From a virus: a stretch of 29,459 nt of DNA. The notes under the pieces were generated by a model. That model was not told where the DNA came from, made no database searches, and saw nothing but the letters and a program-made list of their open reading frames with translations. Below, in pieces: positions 1 through 8,209 of this stretch; position 1 is the first letter of the stretch; each line of letters begins with the position of its first letter. The translations under genes and the position numbers were made by a program. The DNA is taken from positions 1 to 29,459 of the IMG/VR virus record IMGVR_UViG_3300023276_000798, one strand, 5' to 3'.

Positions 1-45
1 ATCACAGGCGGTACAGGTGCAGAGGCTTATATTTTAGAAGTGTAG
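1..45 (+). CDS. C-terminal end of a probable major tail protein (partial)
   Basis: The window opens inside a reading frame that ends with the peptide ITGGTGAEAYILEV and a TAG stop, followed closely by a terminator hairpin. The gene directly upstream of a tail assembly chaperone and tape measure gene in siphoviruses is normally the major tail (tube) protein, and a glycine-rich, beta-type end would suit its C-terminal domain. Only 14 residues are visible, so the identity rests on gene order alone. Confidence 0.4.
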   Translation: MTGGTGAEAYILEV

Positions 46-63
46 GCCGAAAGGTGTAATGAT

Positions 64-89
64 AAAAGCCTGCTTCGTGCAGGCTTTTT
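64..89. terminator. Bidirectional Rho-independent terminator
   Basis: A 10-bp stem (64-73 with 79-88) with loop TTCGT is followed by T residues on the plus strand and by TTTT on the minus strand. It can end the rightward transcript of the preceding tail gene and the leftward rtcB-tRNA transcript. Confidence 0.85.
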
Positions 90-93
90 GTTT

Positions 94-170
94 TGGTCGG
101 AGAGGCAGGATTTGAACCTGCGACCGCTCGGCTCCAAACCGACTACGCTACCAGACTGCGCTACTCTCCG
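94..170 (-). tRNA. tRNA-Pro (anticodon UGG), CCA end encoded
   Basis: The minus strand folds as a full cloverleaf of 77 nt: a 7-bp acceptor stem CGGAGAG/CTCTCCG, D arm with GCGC/GCGT, anticodon loop TTTGGAG between GTCGG and CCGAG, T arm GCAGG-TTCAAAT-CCTGC, discriminator A73 and an encoded CCA. The anticodon UGG, the C1-G72 first pair and A73 are the proline pattern seen in bacterial tRNA-Pro. Two departures are visible: position 37 is A where bacterial tRNA-Pro normally has G, and the 27-43 pair is a G-G mismatch. The gene begins 19 nt after the rtcB stop on the same strand, so both probably share a transcript. The encoded CCA and intact ends argue for a functional tRNA rather than an att-site remnant. 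Confidence 0.9.
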
Positions 171-189
171 TAATTCAGTTACTATACAC

Positions 190-1290
190 TCACCCCTTTA
201 TATTTACAATAGGCGTTATGTGCGCAACAACTTCGACTAAATCTTTTTGAAGCTCCATTACATCAAATATATTTTTATACGCGTCAGGCGATTCATCAAG
301 CGTTGAATGCTCAACCTTAGCTGTTACGCCTTTTAACTGCTTCTTGAAAATATCAATATCGAGTTCACGCTTTGCTTGCTTGCGCCCCATTACCCTGCCA
401 GCTCCGTGAGAAGATGAGCACAGGGAATCTTCGCACCCCTTGCCCTTTACGATAAATGAGCCATCGCGCATATTCCCAGGGATAACGCCCATCATTCCAT
501 CTTCGGCGTGTGTAGCACCTTTGCGGTGAATCCACAAGCCTTCTTTTTCTTCCGCGTGGTTGTGATTTCTATTTATCAAATCTGAATAATCAACGTAATA
601 TTCAAGTTCAGGTATATTTGCAGCTTCACAAATGCAAGATATCACACGTTGCATTATTTCCTTTCTATTTGCCAGTGCGTAATTTAACGCCCAGTTCAAA
701 TCCTTAATGTAATCTTTTCCGTTTTGCGATTCAACATCAAATCCCCAATGTCCGTCCTTAGCCTTACCTTCGGGGTTTGCAATCTTCATGTAATGAGTAG
801 CAACACCATGCCCAACACCGCGAGAGCCACAATGAATAACAACCCAAACATGGTCGTGTTCATCAGCGCCAATCTCTATAAAGTGATTGCCACCTCCTAA
901 TGATCCAATAGCTAAGTCATGTTTTTTATATTCGGCAATCTTCATCCCTTCATCTGTTAACCCGTCAAGTGAGTAATCCAATGAATTGCCGTTTATTTTA
1001 AAACCAACTGGCACGCGCTCATAAATCAGATCAAATATCTTTTGTGAATTGTCGCGCACATCATCGGCTTTTACGCCATCTATTTTCATTGCACACATGC
1101 CACAGCCAATATCATAGCCAACCCATGAAGGTACAACCACACCCTTTGTCGCAACGACAGCGCCTATAGGTAGCGCGTAACCAGTGTGCGCATCAGGCAT
1201 TAAAGCACCGTAAACTACAAAATCCAATCCCATTGCTGATTCAAATTGCTCTAGCGCCGTATCTTCTAAAACTTCTGCGTATATTTTCAC
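190..1290 (-). CDS. rtcB: RtcB-family RNA ligase (3'-phosphate/5'-OH)
   Basis: RtcB joins RNA ends carrying 2',3'-cyclic phosphate or 3'-phosphate to 5'-OH ends using GTP and Mn2+, through a histidine-GMP intermediate, and repairs or splices RNA in the cytoplasm. The 366-residue protein has the whole family signature: MPDAHTG (31-37), the metal motif GYDIGCGM with D60 and C63, GGGNHFIE (132-139), IHCGSRGVGH (152-161), NHNHAE (242-247), HRKGA (255-259), PGNM (271-274) and SSHGAGRVMGR (293-303), where H295 is the expected guanylated residue. Nothing essential appears lost, and the length suits a compact RtcB. The start is GTG at 1290 with AAGGAG seven bases upstream. It runs opposite to the tail genes, has its own promoter and is followed by tRNA-Pro. 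A role in repairing tRNA cut by host anticodon nucleases is inferred from that pairing. Confidence 0.95.
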   Translation of the reverse strand: MKIYAEVLEDTALEQFESAMGLDFVVYGALMPDAHTGYALPIGAVVATKGVVVPSWVGYDIGCGMCAMKIDGVKADDVRDNSQKIFDLIYERVPVGFKINGNSLDYSLDGLTDEGMKIAEYKKHDLAIGSLGGGNHFIEIGADEHDHVWVVIHCGSRGVGHGVATHYMKIANPEGKAKDGHWGFDVESQNGKDYIKDLNWALNYALANRKEIMQRVISCICEAANIPELEYYVDYSDLINRNHNHAEEKEGLWIHRKGATHAEDGMMGVIPGNMRDGSFIVKGKGCEDSLCSSSHGAGRVMGRKQAKRELDIDIFKKQLKGVTAKVEHSTLDESPDAYKNIFDVMELQKDLVEVVAHITPIVNIKG

Positions 1291-1322
1291 TTTAAAACTC
1301 CTTATTAAATTAATTTATACAA

Positions 1323-1351
1323 ACAATAGCCAATAACTTTACATCTGTCAA
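1323..1351 (-). promoter_or_regulatory. Sigma70-like promoter for rtcB and tRNA-Pro
   Basis: On the minus strand TTGACA (1351-1346), a 17-bp spacer and TATTGT (1328-1323) lie about 35 bp upstream of the rtcB GTG. The -35 is a perfect consensus. The spacer begins GATGTAAAGTT, resembling motifs at other promoters in this window. Confidence 0.65.
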
Positions 1352-1366
1352 CAAATAACCCCCACT

Positions 1367-1395
1367 TTCCCATTCCCTACAATAAAAAGTATAAT
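1367..1395 (+). promoter_or_regulatory. Promoter for the tail chaperone/tape measure operon
   Basis: TTCCCA, 17 bp, TATAAT (1390-1395) lies 33 bp upstream of the ATG at 1429. It is divergent from the rtcB promoter and would restart tail-gene transcription after the terminator at 64-89. The -10 is perfect, the -35 matches 4 of 6. Confidence 0.5.
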
Positions 1396-1428
1396 CACCA
1401 TATCCACCAATTAAACCGAGGCGCACAC

Positions 1429-2013
1429 ATGCAGCAAACACAGATAGGAGAGTTCGCACTAGAAATAGACGATCAAGAATTTCTCTTAACGCCTACATTA
1501 AAAAACATGGCAAAGCTTGCCAATTCAACCGACTTGCTAGACATTTATAGAACTATTCATGATCGCTTTATCAGTGATTATGTGCGTATAGAATTGGGGC
1601 GAGAAATATTAAAAGCCTGCTCAGATAATCCCGATATTGATAAATATCTAATTAAGTGCAAAAACAAAGAGCCACAGCCAACAGAAAACACTATTTCAAT
1701 TAATGACCAGGTGATAGTTGCGGCGGCCCTTATGCGGCATGGTATCGCGGGAGTTAACCGCCCGGAGTACGCAGGCAGCAAAGAGAAAACAAAAGCGGCT
1801 GATAAGTTTGACGTTAATAAGATTGTAGCCGATGCGATGATCCACTTCGGAATAAGCAAGGGTGAAGCGCTTAATCTAACCATGAGTGAATTTTGTTATT
1901 TATTGGCAGCAAAATTCCCACCAGAGAGCGCAACAAAACAAAATAATTCACCGTCAATTGACGATCACAAAGCCGCTATGAAGGCGCTAATGGAGAAGAA
2001 CAACAATGGCTGA
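1429..2013 (+). CDS. Probable tail assembly chaperone
   Basis: Tail assembly chaperones coat the tape measure protein before tube polymerisation and are lost from the virion. This 194-residue soluble protein lies immediately upstream of the tape measure gene, the standard place (lambda G/GT). Its C-terminal part, around HFGISKGEALNLTMSEFCYL, resembles the FGxSxxExxxLTxxEF pattern of tail assembly chaperones in gene transfer agents and many siphophages; this is my reading, without an alignment. The gene seems to encode one continuous protein. The only in-frame A-AAA-AAC heptamer (1500-1506) lies near the start and leads to an early stop, so no lambda-type frameshift is evident. The ATG follows GAGG by about seven bases, and the stop overlaps the next start by 8 bp. 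Confidence 0.6.
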   Translation: MQQTQIGEFALEIDDQEFLLTPTLKNMAKLANSTDLLDIYRTIHDRFISDYVRIELGREILKACSDNPDIDKYLIKCKNKEPQPTENTISINDQVIVAAALMRHGIAGVNRPEYAGSKEKTKAADKFDVNKIVADAMIHFGISKGEALNLTMSEFCYLLAAKFPPESATKQNNSPSIDDHKAAMKALMEKNNNG

Positions 2014-3898
2014 AAATATAGGAGGCATTAGTTGGACAGTGGATGCCGATACAAGCGGGGCGGTCAACTCTACAAAGCAACTTGATACGCAAGTAAACAA
2101 AGTTGAAAAAACGCTAACCAAGCTCGATACAAAAACCACTAAAACAGCTAAGGCTGTTAATAAAGGCATAGGTGGCATGGGCCGAACAGCCGGCCAAGCC
2201 GGTATACAGATGCAGCAATTTATCGGGCAGGTTCAAGGCGGGCAGAATGTAATGCTAGCTTTATCTTCGCAGGCTGCCGATTTAGGCTTTGTGCTTGGTG
2301 CTCCATTAGTCGGTGCAGTCGTTGGTATCGCCGCATCATTGGGTGGCATGTTATTACCTGCATTAATGAACGGCAAAACAGGGCTCGAAAACGTACAGAA
2401 AGCTGTTGAAAACGTAAAAGCAGCCATGACACTTGGTGCTGGTGGTGTTATTGAATACACAGCAGAGATGAAAAAGCTTAAACAGATATCTGACGCACTA
2501 ACAGAAATTAAAATAGCAAGCCTGATAGCAGAGCAAAACGAAGCTTTTAAAACTGGAATCAAAGAAACCATTAAGCTAATGGACGATGCTCGGGATCGCT
2601 TTGCATTGGGTCAATTGTTCAAAGATGGATCTAAAGAGGCGATAGCTTCATTCGTTGCGCTTAATGAGTCCATTGAGGCGTTAAAACTAGATCCAACAGC
2701 CGACAGCATTAACAATGTTGAACAGGCTTTACTTGGTGCCTCGCGCGCAGGAATTAACAGTACAAAACAAGGGCGCGCTTTAACTGAGCAAATGGGCGGC
2801 TTAATTGCTGAATACAAGCTTGGTAAAATATCTATAGAGGCACTGCAAAAGGCGCTAAAAGATACTGATATTGTCATTGATGACTCAAGTAAAAGCACGA
2901 ACAGATATGAGAAAGTAATAGCAAACTTAAAGCAGCAAATGAAGATTGCTGGGCTTGAGTTTAAAGGGCTTACAAAAGACGCCAGAATTGCCAACGCTAC
3001 ATTTAAAGCAAAAGAAATACTAGGCGGCGATGCAACAGTAGATCAGATAAACCGCGTAGCGTGGGCAATGCTGAATGTGGCAGAAGCTCAGGAAAACGTT
3101 AAAGATAGAAAAACAGCCATTACCACAACAGAGTCAATAATCAGCCGTGGAGACTCGCCAGAAGACGAACGTGAAAAAGAGCGTGCATCATTGGAAGCGT
3201 CTAGAGCTGACGGTTTAATCTCAGCCAAGAAATACCAAGACGCTTTAAATCAAATTGATCAGGAAGGGTTGAAAGCAAAAGAGCAAATTGCAGCAATGAC
3301 ACTTGGATCGTTCAGTAACTCTTTTGATCAGCTAGCCAACGTTTTAAAGGAATCCGAAGGTGAGCAATCAAGCGCTTACAAAGCAATGTTTGTTCTCGCA
3401 AAAACTTTTGCTATTGCGCAATCGGGCCTTAACTTAGCTCTTGCAATATCAAACGCTATGGCGTCAGGCCCATTTCCGTACAATTTGGCAGCAATGGCAA
3501 CAGTTGCAGCTGCTGGTGTTGGTGTTGTTGCGGCGGTAGCTGGCTCCACTTACAGCGGGCGCGAAAATGGCGGATCGGTTATCGGCGGCCAAACTTATGA
3601 GGTAGGCGAGAAAAACAAACCAGAGCTACTAATGATACCCGGTAACAATGGGCGCGTGATGTCTAACGCGGATATGAAATCAGCGGTAGGAGGCGGCAAC
3701 GTCGGCGGTAACGTTTCGGTAAATCTATATGGTGCGCCTGCTGGTACTAGCGTAGAATCAAGACGCGACCCAATAACAGAAGAGAGAGTTATTGATATTG
3801 TAATTAATCAAATGACCAACTCAAACAGTGAAGGCCGCAGAGGTATGCAAAATAACTCAAATGTGCATGGTGTTCTAAACGGCAGAAGGAGATCATAA
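2006..3898 (+). CDS. Tail tape measure protein
   Basis: This 630-residue protein would set tail length and later help DNA pass the inner membrane. The N-terminal region (residues 1-60) is polar, rich in K, T and V, and coiled-coil-like. A glycine/alanine-rich hydrophobic stretch follows at about 75-125, then long helical segments. A second hydrophobic region lies at about 465-515, and the C-terminal GGSVIGGQTYEVGEKNKPEL is the GG...YxVGExxPEL box found at the end of many tape measure proteins of the lambda H/TMP_2 type. Using the general 0.15 nm per residue rule, the tail would be about 90-95 nm, at the short end for siphophages. The ATG sits 9-12 bp after GGAG, inside the end of the chaperone gene, suggesting translational coupling. 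Confidence 0.9.
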   Translation: MAENIGGISWTVDADTSGAVNSTKQLDTQVNKVEKTLTKLDTKTTKTAKAVNKGIGGMGRTAGQAGIQMQQFIGQVQGGQNVMLALSSQAADLGFVLGAPLVGAVVGIAASLGGMLLPALMNGKTGLENVQKAVENVKAAMTLGAGGVIEYTAEMKKLKQISDALTEIKIASLIAEQNEAFKTGIKETIKLMDDARDRFALGQLFKDGSKEAIASFVALNESIEALKLDPTADSINNVEQALLGASRAGINSTKQGRALTEQMGGLIAEYKLGKISIEALQKALKDTDIVIDDSSKSTNRYEKVIANLKQQMKIAGLEFKGLTKDARIANATFKAKEILGGDATVDQINRVAWAMLNVAEAQENVKDRKTAITTTESIISRGDSPEDEREKERASLEASRADGLISAKKYQDALNQIDQEGLKAKEQIAAMTLGSFSNSFDQLANVLKESEGEQSSAYKAMFVLAKTFAIAQSGLNLALAISNAMASGPFPYNLAAMATVAAAGVGVVAAVAGSTYSGRENGGSVIGGQTYEVGEKNKPELLMIPGNNGRVMSNADMKSAVGGGNVGGNVSVNLYGAPAGTSVESRRDPITEERVIDIVINQMTNSNSEGRRGMQNNSNVHGVLNGRRRS

Positions 3899-3899
3899 A

Positions 3900-4382
3900 A
3901 TGGCAGTAATTCAATGGCCTGCTAATTTACGCGGGCCGCTAGTATCAGGATATAGTCGGCAGGAGGTTGTTGGATTTCGTGAGAATGATTTAGCAGCCGG
4001 GCCAGCTTTTGTAGAGCCTTTTTCCGAAGATACACCACAATTTCACGACGTTACATACATGTTTAAAAGCGGTGATGCGCGGCGTTTTCAGCTATGGCTA
4101 CGCGAGAACAAAATAAAATCTCACTCTCCATTTTTCGATGGTCCACTGATCACGGAAGATCGGTCTATTGCTTTGCAAGAGTGCCGATACACTTCCGACG
4201 GTTATCCGCAGCTTACAGGCAAAAGCGTAGGTGGAATGTTTACCTATTCTGCTCGAGTAATAACCCGCGAGATAGTTAATGGTGATGATGCATACACCAC
4301 AGAACTTGAAGCGCTATGGGGCGTGAATTGCGGGGATATTGATCTCGGCGGAAGCTTGCTTGATGAGGGGTTAAACGGATAA
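3900..4382 (+). CDS. Minor tail protein (lambda gpM position)
   Basis: A 160-residue protein encoded between the tape measure and the rest of the tail tip genes, where lambda has gene M. It opens with the pattern WPxxLRGPLxxGYS and continues with a GPAFVEPFSEDTPQFHDVTYMF block and a WLRENKIKxHSPFFDGPL segment. This layout recurs in a widespread family of phage minor tail proteins that join the tube end to the tip complex. No signal peptide or membrane segment is present. The stop overlaps the next start by one base (TAATG), so the two genes are probably translationally coupled. Function comes from position and general pattern; no active site is expected. Confidence 0.65.
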   Translation: MAVIQWPANLRGPLVSGYSRQEVVGFRENDLAAGPAFVEPFSEDTPQFHDVTYMFKSGDARRFQLWLRENKIKSHSPFFDGPLITEDRSIALQECRYTSDGYPQLTGKSVGGMFTYSARVITREIVNGDDAYTTELEALWGVNCGDIDLGGSLLDEGLNG

Positions 4383-4867
4383 TGCCAATTTCAAGTAGAA
4401 ATTTTTTCGCCACAAAACCGCGAATTATCGAATACATGACGCTGGAAATTTATCACCCTGCGTTTGGATATTTGCGCTTTGTTAAAGACCAGTATTTTGA
4501 GAAAACCATAGGAGGCGAGATTTACCAACCTTCTTTTATGGAAATAAAAGAAACGATTCAAGATGAGCGAAATACAATAAGTTACGCGGTGCAGTTGGGG
4601 CATATTGGTAGCCAAGCTAAACAGTTTGTTAAAGCTATCGACAAGTACCCGCTGGGATGGATGATACCGATTGACGCGGTTGTTAATTATTGGCTATCAA
4701 ATGATCTAACAACGCCATACCGCCCAACAGTAGAGCTATCAGTTGGTAACTATGGGATGGATGCTGATAATGTTGCGTTAACTCTCGACACCGCCAACCC
4801 ACGCGGGCAATCTGTGGCGCGCAGATACAATGTTTATGAATTCCCAGGCACAGGCGCTAAAATATGA
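4382..4867 (+). CDS. Minor tail protein, DUF1833-like (lambda gpL position)
   Basis: A 161-residue soluble protein between the gpM-like protein and the NlpC/P60 peptidase, matching the place of lambda gene L. The N-terminal LEIYHPAFGYLRFVKDQYFEKTIGG, the GGEIYQPSFMEI block and the later NVALTLDTAN resemble DUF1833 phage proteins, in which a beta-rich domain describes the tail tip. This assignment is from memory of the family pattern and was not searched. Lambda gpL binds an iron-sulfur cluster through cysteines, but this protein contains no cysteine, so that property is not shared. Its stop and the next start overlap as ATGA. Confidence 0.5.
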   Translation: MPISSRNFFATKPRIIEYMTLEIYHPAFGYLRFVKDQYFEKTIGGEIYQPSFMEIKETIQDERNTISYAVQLGHIGSQAKQFVKAIDKYPLGWMIPIDAVVNYWLSNDLTTPYRPTVELSVGNYGMDADNVALTLDTANPRGQSVARRYNVYEFPGTGAKI

Positions 4868-5259
4868 GTATGACAGAGGAAGAATTTTGCAACTACGCAG
4901 TTGGAAAACCATGGAAAAACAGAGCCGAAGGGCCGATTGCATTTGATTGCTGGGGGCTGGTTCTCGATTCTTACAGAAAAATAGACGGAATTGAGCTTCC
5001 GGCTGCTGCAGGTTATGCAGATAAGAACTGCCCAACAAGCGAGGCAGCTAAAAGCATTGACATGGAAAACTTTACACTATGCCAGCCAACAAATGGCGCT
5101 ATAATGGCCGTATTTGATAATAAAGATAATCTTCTGCACGTTGGCCGATGCCTTTGCGGTAGGGTACTGCACGCAACGAGAGGTCTAGGTGTTAGGCTTG
5201 ACACGTACCAATCAATCAACAATAAGCACAGAAATGTAAGGTATTTTAAATATGGTTAA
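4864..5259 (+). CDS. NlpC/P60-family tail tip peptidase (lambda gpK-like)
   Basis: NlpC/P60 proteins are papain-like cysteine peptidases that cut peptidoglycan stem peptides; tail-tip members are thought to help local wall opening or to process tail proteins. This 131-residue protein has the catalytic cysteine in FDCWGL (C29) and the catalytic histidine in LLHVGR (H92), with a polar residue expected shortly after. The FDCWGLV box is typical of phage members. The length is that of a bare catalytic domain, without the Mov34/JAB-like N-terminal half that lambda gpK has. It overlaps both neighbours and lies just before the J-like gene, as in lambda. Confidence 0.85.
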   Translation: MSMTEEEFCNYAVGKPWKNRAEGPIAFDCWGLVLDSYRKIDGIELPAAAGYADKNCPTSEAAKSIDMENFTLCQPTNGAIMAVFDNKDNLLHVGRCLCGRVLHATRGLGVRLDTYQSINNKHRNVRYFKYG

Positions 5260-8179
5260 AATAATTCACCGACTAGATCCAGCAGGGATCACGCCTCCTG
5301 TTTTTTACGATGTCAAGCAAGATACAAACGTTCTCGACTGGTTAAATAAAACATTCGATTCTCAATATGATTTATGCGGAGATTTAGCTTGTTCTTTTAA
5401 ATTAAATGAAAAAGAAATATTCCGTAGTGATCACGATAACGTTGACCAATCTAGACTTGATTTTACGCTAGGATACAATGACCAGTTAAAAATAATTAAT
5501 CGCCCTGGCGATACTGGAGACATAATGACGGGGCTAGCAATTAGTTTTGGTGCTCTGGGTATAGCCGCGCTGATACATTCATTAAAGCCAAAACTACCAG
5601 GCGCACAAGAAGCGGCGCACGAATCACCGAACAACCGGCTAAACGCTGCCTCTAACGAGTTTCGCCCAGGTCAGGGGATCCCGGAGTGCTTTGGCGATGG
5701 TGTTTCTTTTCCTGATTTTATTCAACCGTCAAGCTACAGGTATATAAAAAACAAAAAAATAGTGACTGGGTTGTTTTGCGCAAGCGAAGGTGAGCTTGAG
5801 TTACCTATAACGAGGGCTGGAGATACCGATATAAACGATATACCAGAAAGCTCTGCGCAAGTATTTATTCCAGGCACTAAGCCAGGCGATGAGTTTTTAG
5901 TAATACATCAAGCAGCAAGTAATGTTGACGGGCAAGAACTGATCGCCCCTGACGATGAAAGCCTAATTCAGTCCGGTATTATTTTTACGATGATTGAAAC
6001 CGCTGGGGTCATAACCGTGACGGTCGCGTTAACGGTTGTGCAAGATTTGAATTTATCAGTAGGGCTTTACTTGTATATAAGAAGCACGTACACAGAAACA
6101 ATAACGCCGCCACTGCCAGATCCACCATTTGAACAGCAATCATACGCACTTGATGGCGTGTTTGAAATACTAAGCGTTAATGAAGTAGGTACGGATGCTG
6201 TAATTACATTTTATGGATCTTATGCTGGGGATTTAAATGTTAGCGGGTCGCTAGGGAGAGGAAGCCCTGCAGGGGTGATTGGTGAGGGTGATTTGGGTGA
6301 GCTTGATTATTGGATCGGATGGTTCGATACGCCTGGAGAAGATGCTAAAGAGGTTTTAATTCACTGGCAAGCACCGGCAGGAGTTCGGGCTAGTGGCGGT
6401 GGGATACTTGAGCTTATAATCAGAATTGAGATCGAAAATATTGACGAGCTGCTAACATTTTCAAAAGATATTTCAATAACTAAAAACACATTAGATCCTC
6501 AATTTATTACAACTACATTTAGCGATTTACCATCTGGGCAATATAAAGTGAGGGTGCGTAGATTAACCAATGTAATTGCAACAGACGGATCGGCTGGAGA
6601 GCAATTAAAAGTTGAGGGTTACGTATCTGTTACGCCTTACTCAGTCGATGATTTTGGTGATGCTACGGTATTGCTAGTGCAGCGAAGGGCGACATTATTT
6701 AGCCCGGATCAATCAGGGCAAAAAATAAACTCAGATTACAGACGAAAATTGCCATATTACAATCGCACTACTGGCATTTATGAAAAAGAGAATTTACAGC
6801 CGACAAACGCTTTTGCTGATGCTGTTGCTTATACGTTAATGATCCGCGGAAACGAAACAGAGCAGACTGTAAATTTGGCAGAGCTTTACGCCATTCAAGA
6901 CAGTTTAATTGATCAAAGACTTGGCGCATTTACGTTTACTTTTGACGACGCCGATTTATCAAAGGGCGAGCGAGTAGAGGCGATCTGCAATGTTGCCAGA
7001 GTTGTGTCATTTCACGATGGCAAACAGTGGCGCTTTTCGCGTGATGAGGCTAAGCCAGTTCGCTCTGCGCTGTTTAATCGCAGATCAGTAACAGGTAATA
7101 ATGCAAAACAGGCATGGCAACCACAGAGAGATGATGACGCAGACAGCGTTAGAATTATTTATGTCGATCCAGATTCAAATACTGAAGCCTACGAAGAGCG
7201 CGCATTTAACACAAGCACAGGGCAAATAATAACTGGCGAGATTGGAGTCATACCGATTGAGATAAAACTAGCCGGGTGCCGGATCCAATACCAAGCATCA
7301 AACCGCGCAGATCTTGAAATTAGACGTATTGCATACCAACGCAGGTCGGTAAAAGAAACAACGTACCGCGACGCTTTAGAGTTGGAGTTATTAGATCGGG
7401 TTGGGTGGGTTGACATTAATGACGTCGATACTTTTGACGGTGAAATCATGGGCATCAATGGAGATAGCTACGACACCACTGAGCGTTTTCTACCTGAATC
7501 TGGGAAATCATACGTTGTATTTATTACTGATAATGAGGGATACCCATCAAACACTGTGCCATGTGTTGCACGCATTGATACGGAGTTCGGGTTTATCGCT
7601 TCCGGTATAAGCGGCGCTTACGTTGCAAGTGGAGATCAGCAAATTGGATCACGTTATTTTATAGCAGACGCTGATGATCTAGCACTATCTGAATTCACGT
7701 TAAAATCACGCACACCAAATGCTGACGGTACAGTGGAAATTGAACTTGTCGAATACAAACCAGAAATGTACGAGCGCGACAATGACACACCACCAATATA
7801 TTCGCCGGCTATTTCTAATGGGCTTGAAGCGCTAAAAACAGAAACCGCTTCTAGTGCGCTTGCTACTCTAATAATACAGGATGATGGTCAAATTTCGTTT
7901 GATGATAATGGTTTTGATTTGTGGTATACGGGTGGAATAACTGCCGACATAGGCGATCAGTTTGAGGTATATGCGTCAGTTGCCAGTGGGTCATTAGCAT
8001 CTGGGCCAATTTATTCATGGTTTCCGCTTACAAGTGGATCGGGATGGTCTACGTTTAGACCATCATCGTTTGGCGTTGGCATTACAGAGTGCGTCTTAAA
8101 ATTAACTATTAGAGAGATCGCAAACCCAGACAATAAAGCGATAAACACGGTAACAATAAGGTCTACTATTATTGTTTAA
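5252..8179 (+). CDS. Tail tip / host specificity protein, J-like
   Basis: The 975-residue product closes the tail module and should form the central tip that contacts the host receptor. The N-terminal 80 residues resemble a ubiquitin-like tail domain. A hydrophobic segment (about 91-111) follows, then the block SPNNRLNAASNEFRPGQ and IPECFGDGVSFPDFI (126-158), the N-R-N-RPGQ-IPE-GxVxxxPD pattern of TipJ-type proteins in many siphophages. The middle is beta-rich. The last 100 residues form a probable Ig-like domain, which may be the receptor-contacting part. Lambda gpJ has 1132 residues, so this one is slightly short. It overlaps the peptidase gene by 8 bp and is followed by a strong terminator. 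Receptor and host cannot be read from the sequence. Confidence 0.85.
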   Translation: MVKIIHRLDPAGITPPVFYDVKQDTNVLDWLNKTFDSQYDLCGDLACSFKLNEKEIFRSDHDNVDQSRLDFTLGYNDQLKIINRPGDTGDIMTGLAISFGALGIAALIHSLKPKLPGAQEAAHESPNNRLNAASNEFRPGQGIPECFGDGVSFPDFIQPSSYRYIKNKKIVTGLFCASEGELELPITRAGDTDINDIPESSAQVFIPGTKPGDEFLVIHQAASNVDGQELIAPDDESLIQSGIIFTMIETAGVITVTVALTVVQDLNLSVGLYLYIRSTYTETITPPLPDPPFEQQSYALDGVFEILSVNEVGTDAVITFYGSYAGDLNVSGSLGRGSPAGVIGEGDLGELDYWIGWFDTPGEDAKEVLIHWQAPAGVRASGGGILELIIRIEIENIDELLTFSKDISITKNTLDPQFITTTFSDLPSGQYKVRVRRLTNVIATDGSAGEQLKVEGYVSVTPYSVDDFGDATVLLVQRRATLFSPDQSGQKINSDYRRKLPYYNRTTGIYEKENLQPTNAFADAVAYTLMIRGNETEQTVNLAELYAIQDSLIDQRLGAFTFTFDDADLSKGERVEAICNVARVVSFHDGKQWRFSRDEAKPVRSALFNRRSVTGNNAKQAWQPQRDDDADSVRIIYVDPDSNTEAYEERAFNTSTGQIITGEIGVIPIEIKLAGCRIQYQASNRADLEIRRIAYQRRSVKETTYRDALELELLDRVGWVDINDVDTFDGEIMGINGDSYDTTERFLPESGKSYVVFITDNEGYPSNTVPCVARIDTEFGFIASGISGAYVASGDQQIGSRYFIADADDLALSEFTLKSRTPNADGTVEIELVEYKPEMYERDNDTPPIYSPAISNGLEALKTETASSALATLIIQDDGQISFDDNGFDLWYTGGITADIGDQFEVYASVASGSLASGPIYSWFPLTSGSGWSTFRPSSFGVGITECVLKLTIREIANPDNKAINTVTIRSTIIV

Positions 8180-8184
8180 ATATA

Positions 8185-8208
8185 AAAGCCCCGTTATGGG
8201 GCTTTATT
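8185..8208. terminator. Bidirectional terminator after the tail operon
   Basis: AAAGCCCC (8185-8192) pairs with GGGGCTTT (8198-8205) around loop GTTAT, with T-rich sequence after it. It lies between the convergent J-like gene and the leftward gene ending at 8210. Confidence 0.8.
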
Positions 8209-8209
8209 T

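Noticed and set aside
94-170. tRNA-Trp, because CCA appears in the plus-strand sequence
   Set aside because: The gene is on the minus strand; the seven-base anticodon loop TTTGGAG gives UGG, and C1-G72 with A73 fits proline.
1500-1506. In-frame slippery heptamer A-AAA-AAC in the tail chaperone gene, as in lambda G/GT frameshifting
   Set aside because: It lies only 24 codons into the gene, and the -1 frame meets a stop after about 15 codons, so it cannot make a chaperone-extension fusion.
2233-2994. Leftward frames of 112 and 127 residues inside the tape measure gene
   Set aside because: Composition is that of antisense shadow, there is no promoter or ribosome site, and the tape measure frame is strongly supported.
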